Origin: Lachnospiraceae bacterium
GTDB lineage: Bacteria; Bacillota; Clostridia; Lachnospirales; Lachnospiraceae
Direction: 5' to 3'
Length of the DNA stretch: 64,000 nt
Assembly (NCBI GenBank): GCA_029008875.1
Contig: JAQXJP010000027.1
Location: forward strand, 39,416 to 103,415
Positions 1-8,315 of this stretch are shown here, in pieces; position 1 is the first letter of the stretch; each line of letters begins with the position of its first letter. The notes under the pieces are model-generated. The model was not told the origin of the DNA, did no database searches, and saw nothing but the letters and a program-made list of their open reading frames with translations. The translations under genes and the position numbers were made by a program.

Positions 1-4
1 CTGC

Positions 5-1204
5 ATGTCCATCGATATGCTGGAGGAGATTCATATCGATGAGTACATAACAGGAGAACGGATAACAGAGTCCCAGGTTGAGACATTGTATAAGCAGGAA
101 GGGTTGGTCATCGACTACAAAAACGCCAGAGAACAGATGGAATTCATCTCCAGCTGGCAGAAGATGATTGATACCAATGATTCGGATATCGAGCACATGG
201 TAAGAGATGCCATGCATGTTTTCCTGAATCATTTCGGCACAGACCGGGCACTCTATATCTGGTATGAGCAGGATCAGGCCAGGGTGCTCTACAACGACAC
301 GGATCTGGAACTCACAGACGAGAATATCCGCAAACTGGAAGTGATTATGCGGGAGTATCCTCAGGGCTTTGCTGTTTCCAAGATCAGTGATGATTTCTTT
401 GATCATCAGGATGCAATCGAGTTCTTCAATGTGGATGACGTGGTATCCTTTGTGGCGGTTCCGTTCTTCAAGAACGGCAAGATGACCAGCCTGATGATTA
501 CCTATGTGCGCATGAGATTGAACTGGCATTCCTCTCTGGATCGCTTTATGTTGGACGAGAGCGATCTGAAAATGTATCAGTTGCTGTTTCGAGAGGTCGG
601 CTACTCCATCAAGAGAATGGAAGCGGCCCGTGCGGTTTATGAGATGAACCGTCAGCTTCAGGCAGTGGCGGTAACCGATCTTCTGACAGGAATTTACAAC
701 AGAACCGGAATGTATGATTGGATTCACAACAAGATTGAGCAGTGGAAAGGTGAGAAGGGCGGCCATGGCCTTGGTCTCATGTTTGTGGATTTGGACAATT
801 TCAAGAATTATAACGATAGCTTCGGACACGATGTGGGAGATTTGATTCTCAAAGAGATGGCCAAAATCTTTACCGATGTGGCCGGGAAAAACGGGATCGT
901 GTGCCGGTACGGAGGCGATGAGTTTATCATCCTCGTCAATGTGGAGGATAAGGATGTTATGGAATCCTACGCCAAGGAAATCTATGCGAGAATCGATGAG
1001 ACCGACGGATTCCGGGAGGCCATTGAGGCGTATATCGGACGGCCGCTTTCGGTGGAAAAGGGACGACGGATCACCTGTTCCATCGGTATATCCATGAATT
1101 CTGATGTGAAGAGCGAGGAGGAAGTTGACCAGATGATCAAGGTGGCGGACGATTTGCTGTATTCTGTCAAGACTACGGAAAAGGGAAGATACGCTTTTAT
1201 ATGA
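5..1204 (+). CDS. GGDEF diguanylate cyclase with N-terminal sensor-like region
   Basis: Probably makes cyclic di-GMP from GTP. The C-terminal third carries a standard GGDEF domain: a DLLTGIYNR start, an LMFVDLDNFK metal-binding strand, and an intact RYGGDEF active site with GGDEF at residues 303-307. The allosteric product-binding I-site (RxxD just before RY-GGDEF) is absent, since the equivalent residues are GKNG, so feedback inhibition by that route is unlikely. The first 220 residues resemble a GAF-like sensor fold, but this is inferred and no ligand residues were recognised. No membrane segment is visible, so it is probably cytoplasmic. The stop overlaps the next gene by 4 bp (ATGA), which suggests co-transcription with cca. 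The reading frame is open to the window edge, so the true start may lie upstream. Confidence 0.85.
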   Translation: MSIDMLEEIHIDEYITGERITESQVETLYKQEGLVIDYKNAREQMEFISSWQKMIDTNDSDIEHMVRDAMHVFLNHFGTDRALYIWYEQDQARVLYNDTDLELTDENIRKLEVIMREYPQGFAVSKISDDFFDHQDAIEFFNVDDVVSFVAVPFFKNGKMTSLMITYVRMRLNWHSSLDRFMLDESDLKMYQLLFREVGYSIKRMEAARAVYEMNRQLQAVAVTDLLTGIYNRTGMYDWIHNKIEQWKGEKGGHGLGLMFVDLDNFKNYNDSFGHDVGDLILKEMAKIFTDVAGKNGIVCRYGGDEFIILVNVEDKDVMESYAKEIYARIDETDGFREAIEAYIGRPLSVEKGRRITCSIGISMNSDVKSEEEVDQMIKVADDLLYSVKTTEKGRYAFI

Positions 1205-2541
1205 AAATGAATTTACCGGAAAACGTAAATCGAATCATTCATATTTTGGAGGAGAACGGACACGACGCCTACGCAGTAGGCGGTTGTGTCCGTGACACGT
1301 TATTGGGGAGGGAACCCCAGGACTGGGATATTACCACCGCGGCAACGCCCGGGCAGGTCAAGGCACTCTTTCCCCACACCATTGATACCGGTATTCAGCA
1401 TGGAACCGTTACGGTTATGATGGACCATGTGGGATACGAGGTGACCACTTTCCGGATTGACGGGGAGTACGAAGATTCCAGACATCCCAAGGAGGTGACT
1501 TTTACATCCAATCTTGTGGAAGACTTGAAACGTCGGGATTTCACCATCAATGCCATGGCGTATAACGAGCGAACAGGGCTGGTGGATGCCTTCGACGGCA
1601 TGGGGGATCTTAAGCGAAAAGTGATTCGGTGCGTCGGAAGCCCAAGGGAGCGGTTCACAGAAGATGCCCTCCGCATGCTTCGGGCTGTTCGGTTTGCGGC
1701 CCAGCTTGGATTTGATGTGGACGAAGCGACGGCGGCGGCAATTGGGGATTTGGCACCAACCATCGCAAAGGTCAGCGCGGAACGGATACAGGTTGAGATG
1801 GTGAAACTGTTGACCTCCGCATATCCCCAGAGGATCCGCACAGCCTATGAGTTAGGTTTGACCAAGGTGTTTTTGCCGGAATTCGATGCCATGATGGAGA
1901 CGAATCAGGTCAATAAGCACCACATGTATTCCGTGGGAGAGCATACAATCCACGCATTGGAATGCTGCAGACCGGATAAGGTGTTGCGCCTTACCATGTT
2001 GCTTCACGATGTGGCAAAGCCGGTGTGCATCAGTATAGACGAAAACGGGCAGAACCATTTTCACAGGCACCCCCAGGTGGGGGCGGAGATGGCGCGGAGC
2101 ATCCTTCGGAGGTTAAAATTTGACAATGACACCACGGATCGGGTGTGCAAATTCGTCCTGGAGCATGATGACAGACCCCAAATTTCAGAGCACGCCGTGA
2201 GAAGGGCAATGAGTCGCATCGGTTCTGACAATATGCCCATGCTCTTCGAGGTAAAACGGGCGGATGCGTTGGCCCAGAGCATGTACAGACGACAGGAAAA
2301 ATTATCCTACATTGACCTGTACCAGGAGACATACCGCAGGATTGTGGAGGAAAAGCAGTGTGTGGTCAAGTCGGATATGGCGATTAACGGGCGGGATCTC
2401 ATCGCCATGGGGATGGAGCCGGGCAAGGAGATCGGCCGGGTGTTGGATGAGCTGTTCGAGATGGTTCTTTGCGATCCGTCCATGAACCGGCACGACAAAT
2501 TGATGGAGCAGGCACATAAATTAGCGACCCCTTTCATATGA
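1201..2541 (+). CDS. cca: CCA-adding tRNA nucleotidyltransferase with HD domain
   Basis: Adds or repairs the 3' CCA end of tRNAs using CTP and ATP. The N-terminus shows the class II nucleotidyltransferase signature: AVGGCVRDTLLGR around residues 22-34 followed by the catalytic DWD, then the RRDFTINAMAY and RFTEDALRMLRAVRFA motifs of the poly(A) polymerase head and neck. An HD domain follows (MLLHDVAKP near residue 266). The HD-bearing form of about 446 residues is common in Clostridia. Translation is coupled to the upstream cyclase gene through the ATGA overlap. Whether it makes the whole CCA or only part of it cannot be read from the sequence. Confidence 0.93.
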   Translation: MKMNLPENVNRIIHILEENGHDAYAVGGCVRDTLLGREPQDWDITTAATPGQVKALFPHTIDTGIQHGTVTVMMDHVGYEVTTFRIDGEYEDSRHPKEVTFTSNLVEDLKRRDFTINAMAYNERTGLVDAFDGMGDLKRKVIRCVGSPRERFTEDALRMLRAVRFAAQLGFDVDEATAAAIGDLAPTIAKVSAERIQVEMVKLLTSAYPQRIRTAYELGLTKVFLPEFDAMMETNQVNKHHMYSVGEHTIHALECCRPDKVLRLTMLLHDVAKPVCISIDENGQNHFHRHPQVGAEMARSILRRLKFDNDTTDRVCKFVLEHDDRPQISEHAVRRAMSRIGSDNMPMLFEVKRADALAQSMYRRQEKLSYIDLYQETYRRIVEEKQCVVKSDMAINGRDLIAMGMEPGKEIGRVLDELFEMVLCDPSMNRHDKLMEQAHKLATPFI

Positions 2542-2577
2542 TAGAAGGACACGAAGGAATCATATGGAGGGGGATTT

Positions 2578-3552
2578 TTGTATATTCAACCGGAATTAAT
2601 ATTGGAACAATACGATGTGGAAGTTCAGCAAATAAGCAAAGGCCGCGGCAATTTCTTCTGTGAAACGAACCGCGGAAGCATGGTCCTGACACCATATAAG
2701 GGAACGGAACGCCGCGCCGAAGTGCTGCGGGAACTGTTGGCGAAATTGAGGGAGCTGGGGATTGAGGCGGAACAGATTATGCCTACAAAGGGGGAGAAGA
2801 CCGTTGCAACAGATGAGAACGGCAATCATTTCATCCTCAAAGATCGTGTGGTGGGGACGGAGTGCGGGACCAGAAGCGTCATTCAGATGAAGGCGGCTGC
2901 CGGCGTCCTGGCAAAGCTTCATTTGGCGTTCATAAATGATGCCTGCCGGAAACTGTGGAATTGCGATGAACCCATGCCCATGGATGCCATATTGGCAAAG
3001 CGAATCCGTGAGATGGTGAAAATCAAGAACTACATAAAAAACAAAAAAAGTAAGAGCGAATTCGAGATTTTGTTTCAATCGCATTATGAGATGTTTATGG
3101 AGAATGCGAAACGTGCGGAGGCTTTGATGCAGCAATGTCAACCGGAATTGGAGTTGCAGCTGTGCCACGGAGAGTTTACCCAGCACAATGTGGTGGAGAC
3201 CTCCCACGGATGGCAGATTGTCAATTACGAGGCGGTGTGCATGCAGCCGGCATGCTACGATCTGGCCAACTTTTTGCGCAAGATGCTGGAAAAGAATGAT
3301 TGGGACTGTAAAATCGGGAGAGAGATTCTGGATAGTTATTGCCGCGTTCGACAGATGACGCAGGCAGAATGGAAGGCGCTTTACGCGCTTTTGCTTTTTC
3401 CGGAGAAGTTCCGCAAGATTGCCAATCATTATATGAACTCCAACAAAGCCTGGATATCCGGGAGGGATATCGAGAAACTGGAGCAGGTAATTGCGAAGGA
3501 GAGGAGCAAGGAGCGTTTCATGGAAATGCTGTTTTCTTTTGCAGTGGAATAA
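2578..3552 (+). CDS. CotS-family spore coat kinase-like protein
   Basis: Resembles CotS/YutH-type spore coat proteins, which have an aminoglycoside-phosphotransferase-like fold. Kinase-like landmarks are LCHGEFTQHNVV (catalytic loop region, around residues 198-209) and IVNYEAVCMQPACYDLANFLRK (region of the metal-binding DFD motif). In the latter the expected Asp is replaced by Asn-Tyr-Glu, so catalysis is doubtful. The start is a TTG codon preceded by GGAGGGGG; no ATG is available nearby with a ribosome-binding site. It follows cca by 36 bp. Assignment rests on fold-level similarity and the abundance of sporulation genes nearby. Confidence 0.75.
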   Translation: MYIQPELILEQYDVEVQQISKGRGNFFCETNRGSMVLTPYKGTERRAEVLRELLAKLRELGIEAEQIMPTKGEKTVATDENGNHFILKDRVVGTECGTRSVIQMKAAAGVLAKLHLAFINDACRKLWNCDEPMPMDAILAKRIREMVKIKNYIKNKKSKSEFEILFQSHYEMFMENAKRAEALMQQCQPELELQLCHGEFTQHNVVETSHGWQIVNYEAVCMQPACYDLANFLRKMLEKNDWDCKIGREILDSYCRVRQMTQAEWKALYALLLFPEKFRKIANHYMNSNKAWISGRDIEKLEQVIAKERSKERFMEMLFSFAVE

Positions 3553-3567
3553 GGTATACTGTTTACT

Positions 3568-4767
3568 ATGAAAAAACCAAAGAAGATGGGAAAAATTACA
3601 TATGCAATTATCTGCCTGATGGCCGTGCTTTGTATGGGATGCGGCGGGGGGGCCAGCCGGAATGATGCGGGCAATTACTACTATTATCCCCAGGAGGAAT
3701 CGGAATCCACCGAGTTTGCTGTCGAACGGGAGGAGGAGCGGGAACTGTTTGCTCTTGTCTCCATTGATTATGTGGATGAGGTCATTCATGTATATCGTTA
3801 TGCAAACGGGTTAGAATATCAGTATTACTACGGATTGAACACCGGCTTTTACGACAAGTACGGAAATTTGACTTCGGCGACCGATTTTGTGCCGGGAACC
3901 GTGGTGTATCTGGGGCGCACAGACGCGGAGGGCAAGCTGAAGGACATTCAAATTGCGGACAGTGTGTGGAACTATGGGGATGTGAGCCGTTTTTCCGTGG
4001 ATGAGGAGAAGGGGATTTTTGAGATAGCGGGAACCAATTACAACTATGACGAGGAAACCTTTGTCTTTTCGGATGAGGAGCGGATTCAGATGTCGGATCT
4101 GTCGGAACAGGATCTGCTGACCGTGATCGGGAAGGATAAGAAAATCCTCTCTGTTATGGTGACTACAGGCCACGGAGAACTGCAGCTTTTGAATACGGCA
4201 CTTTTTGAGGGGAGTTTCCTGCAACTGAATACGGACTATTTTGCGATTATCACAACCAATATGAACATGGAGATTCCGGAGGGAACATACACTCTCGCGG
4301 TGGCGAACGACGGGTGGGGCGGAACCTGCCAGGTGGACATCGTGCGGGGAGAGACCACTACTGTGGATCTGGATGAACTTAAGGGGGAAGGTCCCAAGTA
4401 CGGTATGATTGTGTTTGACGTGGATGTGGAGGACGCCGAGATCGAGGTGGACCATGAGCCGGTGGCGAAGGATACGCCCATATCCCTGAAATACGGATGG
4501 CATTCCCTGACGGTATCGGCGGAAGGGTTTGCGGACTGGAAGAAAAAACTGTACGTGAACTCGGCAGAGGCCACGGTGTACATTGAGTTGGAGGGGGAGA
4601 GTACCACGGAGGCGGGAACCACCACAAGTCAATCATCGGAGAGTAGCCAGTCCCAGGCTGGAACCGAAACCGAAAAAAGCACGGAATCCACCCAGACAAC
4701 GAAGGACCGAGAGGACTATCTGGACGATTATTTGTCAACATTGACAGAATTGATAGGTACGTTATAG
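3568..4767 (+). CDS. Lipoprotein with C-terminal PEGA domain
   Basis: An exported, lipid-anchored protein of unknown function. The N-terminus is a type II signal peptide (ICLMAVLCMGC, predicted lipidated Cys near residue 25) followed by a flexible acidic linker. Around residues 270-335 it has a PEGA-type beta-sandwich repeat (EIEVDHEPVAKDTPISLKYG, then a WHSLTVSAEGF-like strand), a module thought to act on or at the cell surface. The tail is rich in Ser, Thr and Glu and looks disordered. The middle section has no recognised domain. It starts 15 bp after the CotS-like gene with only a weak AAGG ribosome-binding site, so coupling to the upstream gene is possible. Confidence 0.75.
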   Translation: MKKPKKMGKITYAIICLMAVLCMGCGGGASRNDAGNYYYYPQEESESTEFAVEREEERELFALVSIDYVDEVIHVYRYANGLEYQYYYGLNTGFYDKYGNLTSATDFVPGTVVYLGRTDAEGKLKDIQIADSVWNYGDVSRFSVDEEKGIFEIAGTNYNYDEETFVFSDEERIQMSDLSEQDLLTVIGKDKKILSVMVTTGHGELQLLNTALFEGSFLQLNTDYFAIITTNMNMEIPEGTYTLAVANDGWGGTCQVDIVRGETTTVDLDELKGEGPKYGMIVFDVDVEDAEIEVDHEPVAKDTPISLKYGWHSLTVSAEGFADWKKKLYVNSAEATVYIELEGESTTEAGTTTSQSSESSQSQAGTETEKSTESTQTTKDREDYLDDYLSTLTELIGTL

Positions 4768-4804
4768 AAAAAATACCGAAAATGGCGTTTTTCCTTGATT
4801 TTCC

Positions 4805-4833
4805 TTGACAATTATGGGCAAAAATATTATAAA
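4805..4833 (+). promoter_or_regulatory. Sigma-A promoter for hup
   Basis: TTGACA at 4805-4810 and TATAAA at 4828-4833 are separated by exactly 17 bp, upstream of the HU gene. The expected start point leaves a leader of about 65 nt. Confidence 0.7.
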
Positions 4834-4907
4834 TATTGATGTAGGTAATTTGGGATTATAGCTCGAATTATTATATATTTATAAAACCTAGAGGAGGAAT
4901 TTATATC

Positions 4908-5180
4908 ATGAACAAGGCAGAGTTAGTAGCAGCAGTAGCTGAGAAGGCTGGACTTTCCAAGAAGGATGCAGAGGCATCTGTGAAGGCATTTACTGACGTA
5001 ATCGCTGAGGAATTAAAGAAGGGTGAGAAGGTTACTTTGGTAGGATTTGGTACATTCGAGGTTTCTGAGAGAGCAGAGAGAGTTGGACGCAATCCACAGA
5101 CAAAGCAGACCATCACAATCCCGGCTTCTAAGGCTCCTAAATTCAAAGCTGGTAAGGCTTTAAAGGATGCTATCAACTAG
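4908..5180 (+). CDS. hup: HU family nucleoid DNA-binding protein
   Basis: A 90-residue histone-like protein of the HU/IHF family that bends and compacts DNA as a dimer. It begins [22 protein letters not shown], has the GFGTFEV strand and the RxGRNPQT arm-tip sequence with the intercalating proline, and ends with [13 protein letters not shown], all typical of HU. The start follows GAGGAGG. Codons are notably biased towards those of highly expressed genes. It has its own strong promoter and a strong terminator, so it is likely monocistronic. Confidence 0.97.
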   Translation: MNKAELVAAVAEKAGLSKKDAEASVKAFTDVIAEELKKGEKVTLVGFGTFEVSERAERVGRNPQTKQTITIPASKAPKFKAGKALKDAIN

Positions 5181-5200
5181 TATATAGTTAGAACGAATCG

Positions 5201-5236
5201 GGGACCTGACAAGTTAGCTTGTTCAGGTCCTTTTTT
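5201..5236 (+). terminator. Intrinsic terminator of hup
   Basis: The inverted repeat GGACCTGA...TCAGGTCC (plus an inner CAAG/CTTG) is followed by TTTTTT, 20 bp after the hup stop. Confidence 0.9.
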
Positions 5237-5292
5237 CTGCTCTTTGTTTCGGAATCTATTATGAGGCACGAGAGTGCCGGAATGGGGTTAAG

Positions 5293-5535
5293 ATGAGACT
5301 TGATAAATTCTTAAAGGTATCCCGCCTGATCAAGCGCAGAACTGTTGCCAACGAGGCGTGCGATGCAGGGCGTGTTATGGTGAACGGAAAACCTGCCAAG
5401 GCTTCTACGAACGTAAAGGTGGGAGATGTCATTGAGATTATGTTCGGACAGAAGACGGTGAAGGTTCGTGTGCTGGATATTCAGGATACGACCAAGAAGG
5501 ATGAAGCCAAGGATTTGTTTGAATATATCGCATAA
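5293..5535 (+). CDS. rqcP: S4-domain RNA-binding protein, RqcP (YabO) family
   Basis: An 80-residue S4 RNA-binding protein of the Hsp15/RqcP family. In Bacillus, RqcP works with RqcH on stalled 50S subunits to add C-terminal alanine tails during ribosome quality control. The S4 signature is clear: MRLDKFLKVSRLIKRRTVANEACDAGRVMVNG, then KVGDVIEI. It sits next to hup and yabP, the conserved position of this gene in Firmicutes. The ATG has no perfect ribosome-binding site; GGGGTTAAG lies just upstream. Confidence 0.9.
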   Translation: MRLDKFLKVSRLIKRRTVANEACDAGRVMVNGKPAKASTNVKVGDVIEIMFGQKTVKVRVLDIQDTTKKDEAKDLFEYIA

Positions 5536-5580
5536 ATTCCGGAACCTCCTAATATATTGATAAAAAGGAGGTCTGTTCAT

Positions 5581-5844
5581 ATGGATGAAAAAGTGATGCT
5601 CAGCAACCGTAAGGTTGGAAGCTTTACCGGAGTTTTAGATGTAATTTCCTTCGATCTGGATGCGGTTCTCTTGGAGACGGAGATGGGGATGCTTCAGATT
5701 AAGGGCAAGAATCTTCATGTGAACCGTTTGAACCTTGAGAAGGGGGAAGTGGATTTGGACGGGGAGATTTGTGCTCTGGATTATTCGTCCCTCCCCAAAG
5801 GAAAAAGTAAGGACGACGGTTTCTGGATGAAATTGCTAAAATAA
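5581..5844 (+). CDS. yabP: Sporulation protein YabP
   Basis: An 87-residue YabP-family protein; yabP is a sporulation gene expressed in the mother cell in Bacillus. The sequence shows the compact beta-rich family pattern: LSNRKVGSFTGVLDVISFDLDAVLLETEMG, then LQIKGKNLHVNRLNLEKGEVDLDG. The chosen ATG is preceded by AAAAAGGAGG at good spacing; the longer in-frame extension has none. It lies between rqcP and divIC, but the yabQ gene that usually follows yabP is missing here. Confidence 0.88.
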   Translation: MDEKVMLSNRKVGSFTGVLDVISFDLDAVLLETEMGMLQIKGKNLHVNRLNLEKGEVDLDGEICALDYSSLPKGKSKDDGFWMKLLK

Positions 5845-5860
5845 AATTGTTAAGAAAATA

Positions 5861-5889
5861 TTGTGAAAAGCCGATATTACAGTTAGAAT
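5861..5889 (+). promoter_or_regulatory. Possible sigma-A promoter for divIC
   Basis: TTGTGA (5861-5866) and TAGAAT (5884-5889) with a 17-bp spacer lie between yabP and divIC. They would let the division gene be expressed independently of yabP. Confidence 0.5.
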
Positions 5890-5919
5890 GTATCACAGAA
5901 CTCAAAAAGGAGTGAGGGC

Positions 5920-6225
5920 ATGCCAGCAAACAAAAAAAAGAAAAAACAAAAGAGAAATGCCGGCACAGTCAGTGTAGGAATTCTGGTGATTGCGTTTGCG
6001 ATTGTCATGTCGGTTCAGATTGTGAAGCTAAAGCAAAAGGATGAAAAATACATAGTCAATGAACAGGAGAAGCAAAAGCAGCTCGAGGACGAACAGGCAA
6101 GAGCCACGGAGCTTCAGGAGCTGGAGGAGTACATGAACTCGGAAGAGTACATTGTGGACACCGCGCATTCTGTTTTCGGACTAGTTTTTGACAACGAAAT
6201 CATCTACAAAGAGAAAAAGGAATAA
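5920..6225 (+). CDS. divIC: Septum formation initiator, DivIC/FtsB family
   Basis: A small bitopic division protein of 101 residues. It has a very basic cytoplasmic start (KKKKKKQKR), one membrane segment (about residues 19-36), a long Lys/Glu-rich coiled coil (about 37-80) and the conserved C-terminal pattern EEYIVDTAHSVFGLVFDNEIIYKEK. DivIC/FtsB forms a complex with FtsL and DivIB/FtsQ to activate septal wall synthesis. Position between yabP and spoIIE is the usual one in Firmicutes. It starts after AAAAAGGAGTGAGGGC and ends just before a strong terminator. Confidence 0.9.
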   Translation: MPANKKKKKQKRNAGTVSVGILVIAFAIVMSVQIVKLKQKDEKYIVNEQEKQKQLEDEQARATELQELEEYMNSEEYIVDTAHSVFGLVFDNEIIYKEKKE

Positions 6226-6234
6226 GATGCACCC

Positions 6235-6269
6235 AAAGAGGAGGCTGCTTTCGCAGCCTCCTCTTTTTT
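6235..6269 (+). terminator. Intrinsic terminator after divIC
   Basis: The 14-bp perfect stem AAAGAGGAGGCTGC/GCAGCCTCCTCTTT with loop TTTC is followed by a T-run. It separates divIC from spoIIE. Confidence 0.93.
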
Positions 6270-6335
6270 GTATGAAGTTCCTAAAACGGGATGAGGCTTC
6301 AAAACTCCCTCGAATCGCCCGTGAATCGAATGTTT

Positions 6336-6400
6336 TGACGAAAAGTTTTTGAAATGCATTTTTTGTTTTGACAAAGATTTTTGGTGCTGCCTCGTATAAT
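6336..6400 (+). promoter_or_regulatory. Spo0A-type spoIIE promoter with 21-bp spacer
   Basis: Consensus TTGACA (6368-6373) and TATAAT (6395-6400) are separated by 21 bp instead of 17. TGACGAA (6336-6342) fits the Spo0A box pattern TGNCGAA, about 26 bp before the -35. In Bacillus subtilis spoIIE and spoIIG have the same combination: sigma-A, 21-22 bp spacer and Spo0A boxes. The layout therefore suggests direct control by phosphorylated Spo0A. Confidence 0.7.
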
Positions 6401-6446
6401 CGAGTCACTTGCCGTCAAAAGGCGGACGAAGAAAGGGTGAAAAGAA

Positions 6447-8315
6447 ATGAATAAGAAGGCAGTATTACAAAAGACGCTGGTGTGGGTGGTGCAGGAATTG
6501 ATTTGCATGGCCAGTTGCGCAGTTGCGGTGATGGGATATCATCTGTTGATTCCCGGGATGTTTGCGTCCCAGTATACGACCAAGGACAGAAGGCGGATTG
6601 TGGGAATCGGCTTGCTCCTGGGGCTGTTTTTCTTTGCCCCCGCAGTAACAGCGGTGAAATATATCATTATTATGGTAGCCACAGCTATCGGAATCCGATT
6701 TTACATATGGGCGAATCGCAGCTGCAGCAGTTTTGTGGCGGGAATCATTGCAGCACTGGTGAGTGCGGTAATCAACTGCTCCGGGGAACTGTTCGTGCCC
6801 GGGGAAAAATATGGGCTGGTGCTGGGAACTTGCGAGGGGATATTGTCCGTCGGCATCACGGTGGTCATGGCATACATCTGGAATCGCATGGAGCACATGA
6901 AATTACCGGACTGGTGGGAGGATGAGACCGTGACACCCAGAAAAAGCAAGGAGGACGATGAGAAAATTCAAAACTTTGCCACCGCAGTCAGCGGTCTGTC
7001 GGATGCCATCGGGCACTGGAATCAGATGCAGACCACGGATATGACCGAGAATATGGGAGCGTTGGAGCAGGAGATTATGGGAAATATGTGCGCATCCTGT
7101 GAGGGAAATATGATTTGCCTTACAAAGTTCGGGGCCCAGAGAACCGTGAGCATCCAAAAAATGCTCCGGGCGGTGATGGAGCACAGGCAGCGGTCGGATA
7201 TTCTGAAGCAGGAGTATGTGGCAGGTTGCCCCAAATATCCGGGGATGGTGGATGAGGCTATTCAGGCTTTCGGGAGAATCGAACTGAACAGATCCTGGTA
7301 CAACCGCCTGGTGGAGAATCGAATGGTGATCGCTCAACAGCTGGATGCCATGTCGGAGTTGCTGACAGACTGGAACAAGGAAGAAAAACCGGTGATAAAA
7401 AAAGCCTCCGTTTTGATCTCGAAGATTGCTTTTGAGGCCAAGGAGAAGGGGTTGTTGGTGGATGACGTGCAATTGTTTGAAAACACCCGAGGAAAGAGGA
7501 GTGTGCGGGCGGTGGTCTGCAGCAAGTGGGGAGGGGGCATCCCCTCGGAGCGGTATGCCAGAGCTTTGGAAAAAGCTTTGCACCGGCCCATGACGTTGGG
7601 CAGGAACGCCAGAGCCATCATTACCAGGGAACCCACGGAGATTCTGGCCTACGAGGATACGGTTTACCATATGCTCTCCGGGATGGCGACCCGCAAGAAG
7701 GATTATTCGGCGGTGAGCGGGGACAGTTACGGGGTCTTTGACAATGACAAGGGAAAATACTATGTATGCCTGTCGGATGGCATGGGCTCCGGGGAGCGTG
7801 CCAGAAGAGAGAGTGAATTGGTGGTGGAATTGTTGCAAAAATTGATTGAGGGTGGTTTTTCTCCTGCAACAGCCATTCAAATGATGAACTCTGCCATGGT
7901 GCTCCAGGGGGATAAGGATACCTTCTCCACCTTGGATCTGTCGGAGGTGGATTTGTATTCCGGAGATTTGTCTATCACAAAGGTGGGGGCGGCCCCCACC
8001 TTTATCAAGAGGGGGGAGAAGGTGGAGTGTCTGAGCGCCCCATCACTCCCGGCGGGGAGTCGCATTTTGGAACCGGCCCAGCCTTTGCACACAACCCTGG
8101 GGAAAGGGGATTTTCTTGTAATGGTGACAGATGGTGTGTTAGAATATCTCCATGTGAAGGAGCCGGAGGAAAAAATGTGCGAGATTATCGCAAGCATCCG
8201 CACCGACAATGCGACGGCCATGGCTACCACCATTTTGAATCGCGTATTGCTCTTTGCGGGAAATCATGCCATGGATGACATGACGGTTCTGGCCCTTGGA
8301 ATGTGGGAAAAATAA
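6447..8315 (+). CDS. spoIIE: Stage II sporulation protein E (short form), PP2C phosphatase
   Basis: A membrane-bound serine phosphatase that dephosphorylates SpoIIAA and so releases sigma-F in the forespore; it also associates with FtsZ at the polar septum. The C-terminal PP2C domain (about residues 420-622) keeps the metal-binding motifs SGDSYG, LSDGMGSG, VTDG and DDMTVLALG. The N-terminus shows only about five membrane segments (within residues 10-145), where Bacillus SpoIIE has ten, so at 622 residues it is roughly 200 shorter than the classical form. The central part (about 155-400) would be the oligomerisation/FtsZ-linked region. Its promoter looks Spo0A-dependent, and tilS follows with a 1-bp overlap. 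Confidence 0.93.
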   Translation: MNKKAVLQKTLVWVVQELICMASCAVAVMGYHLLIPGMFASQYTTKDRRRIVGIGLLLGLFFFAPAVTAVKYIIIMVATAIGIRFYIWANRSCSSFVAGIIAALVSAVINCSGELFVPGEKYGLVLGTCEGILSVGITVVMAYIWNRMEHMKLPDWWEDETVTPRKSKEDDEKIQNFATAVSGLSDAIGHWNQMQTTDMTENMGALEQEIMGNMCASCEGNMICLTKFGAQRTVSIQKMLRAVMEHRQRSDILKQEYVAGCPKYPGMVDEAIQAFGRIELNRSWYNRLVENRMVIAQQLDAMSELLTDWNKEEKPVIKKASVLISKIAFEAKEKGLLVDDVQLFENTRGKRSVRAVVCSKWGGGIPSERYARALEKALHRPMTLGRNARAIITREPTEILAYEDTVYHMLSGMATRKKDYSAVSGDSYGVFDNDKGKYYVCLSDGMGSGERARRESELVVELLQKLIEGGFSPATAIQMMNSAMVLQGDKDTFSTLDLSEVDLYSGDLSITKVGAAPTFIKRGEKVECLSAPSLPAGSRILEPAQPLHTTLGKGDFLVMVTDGVLEYLHVKEPEEKMCEIIASIRTDNATAMATTILNRVLLFAGNHAMDDMTVLALGMWEK

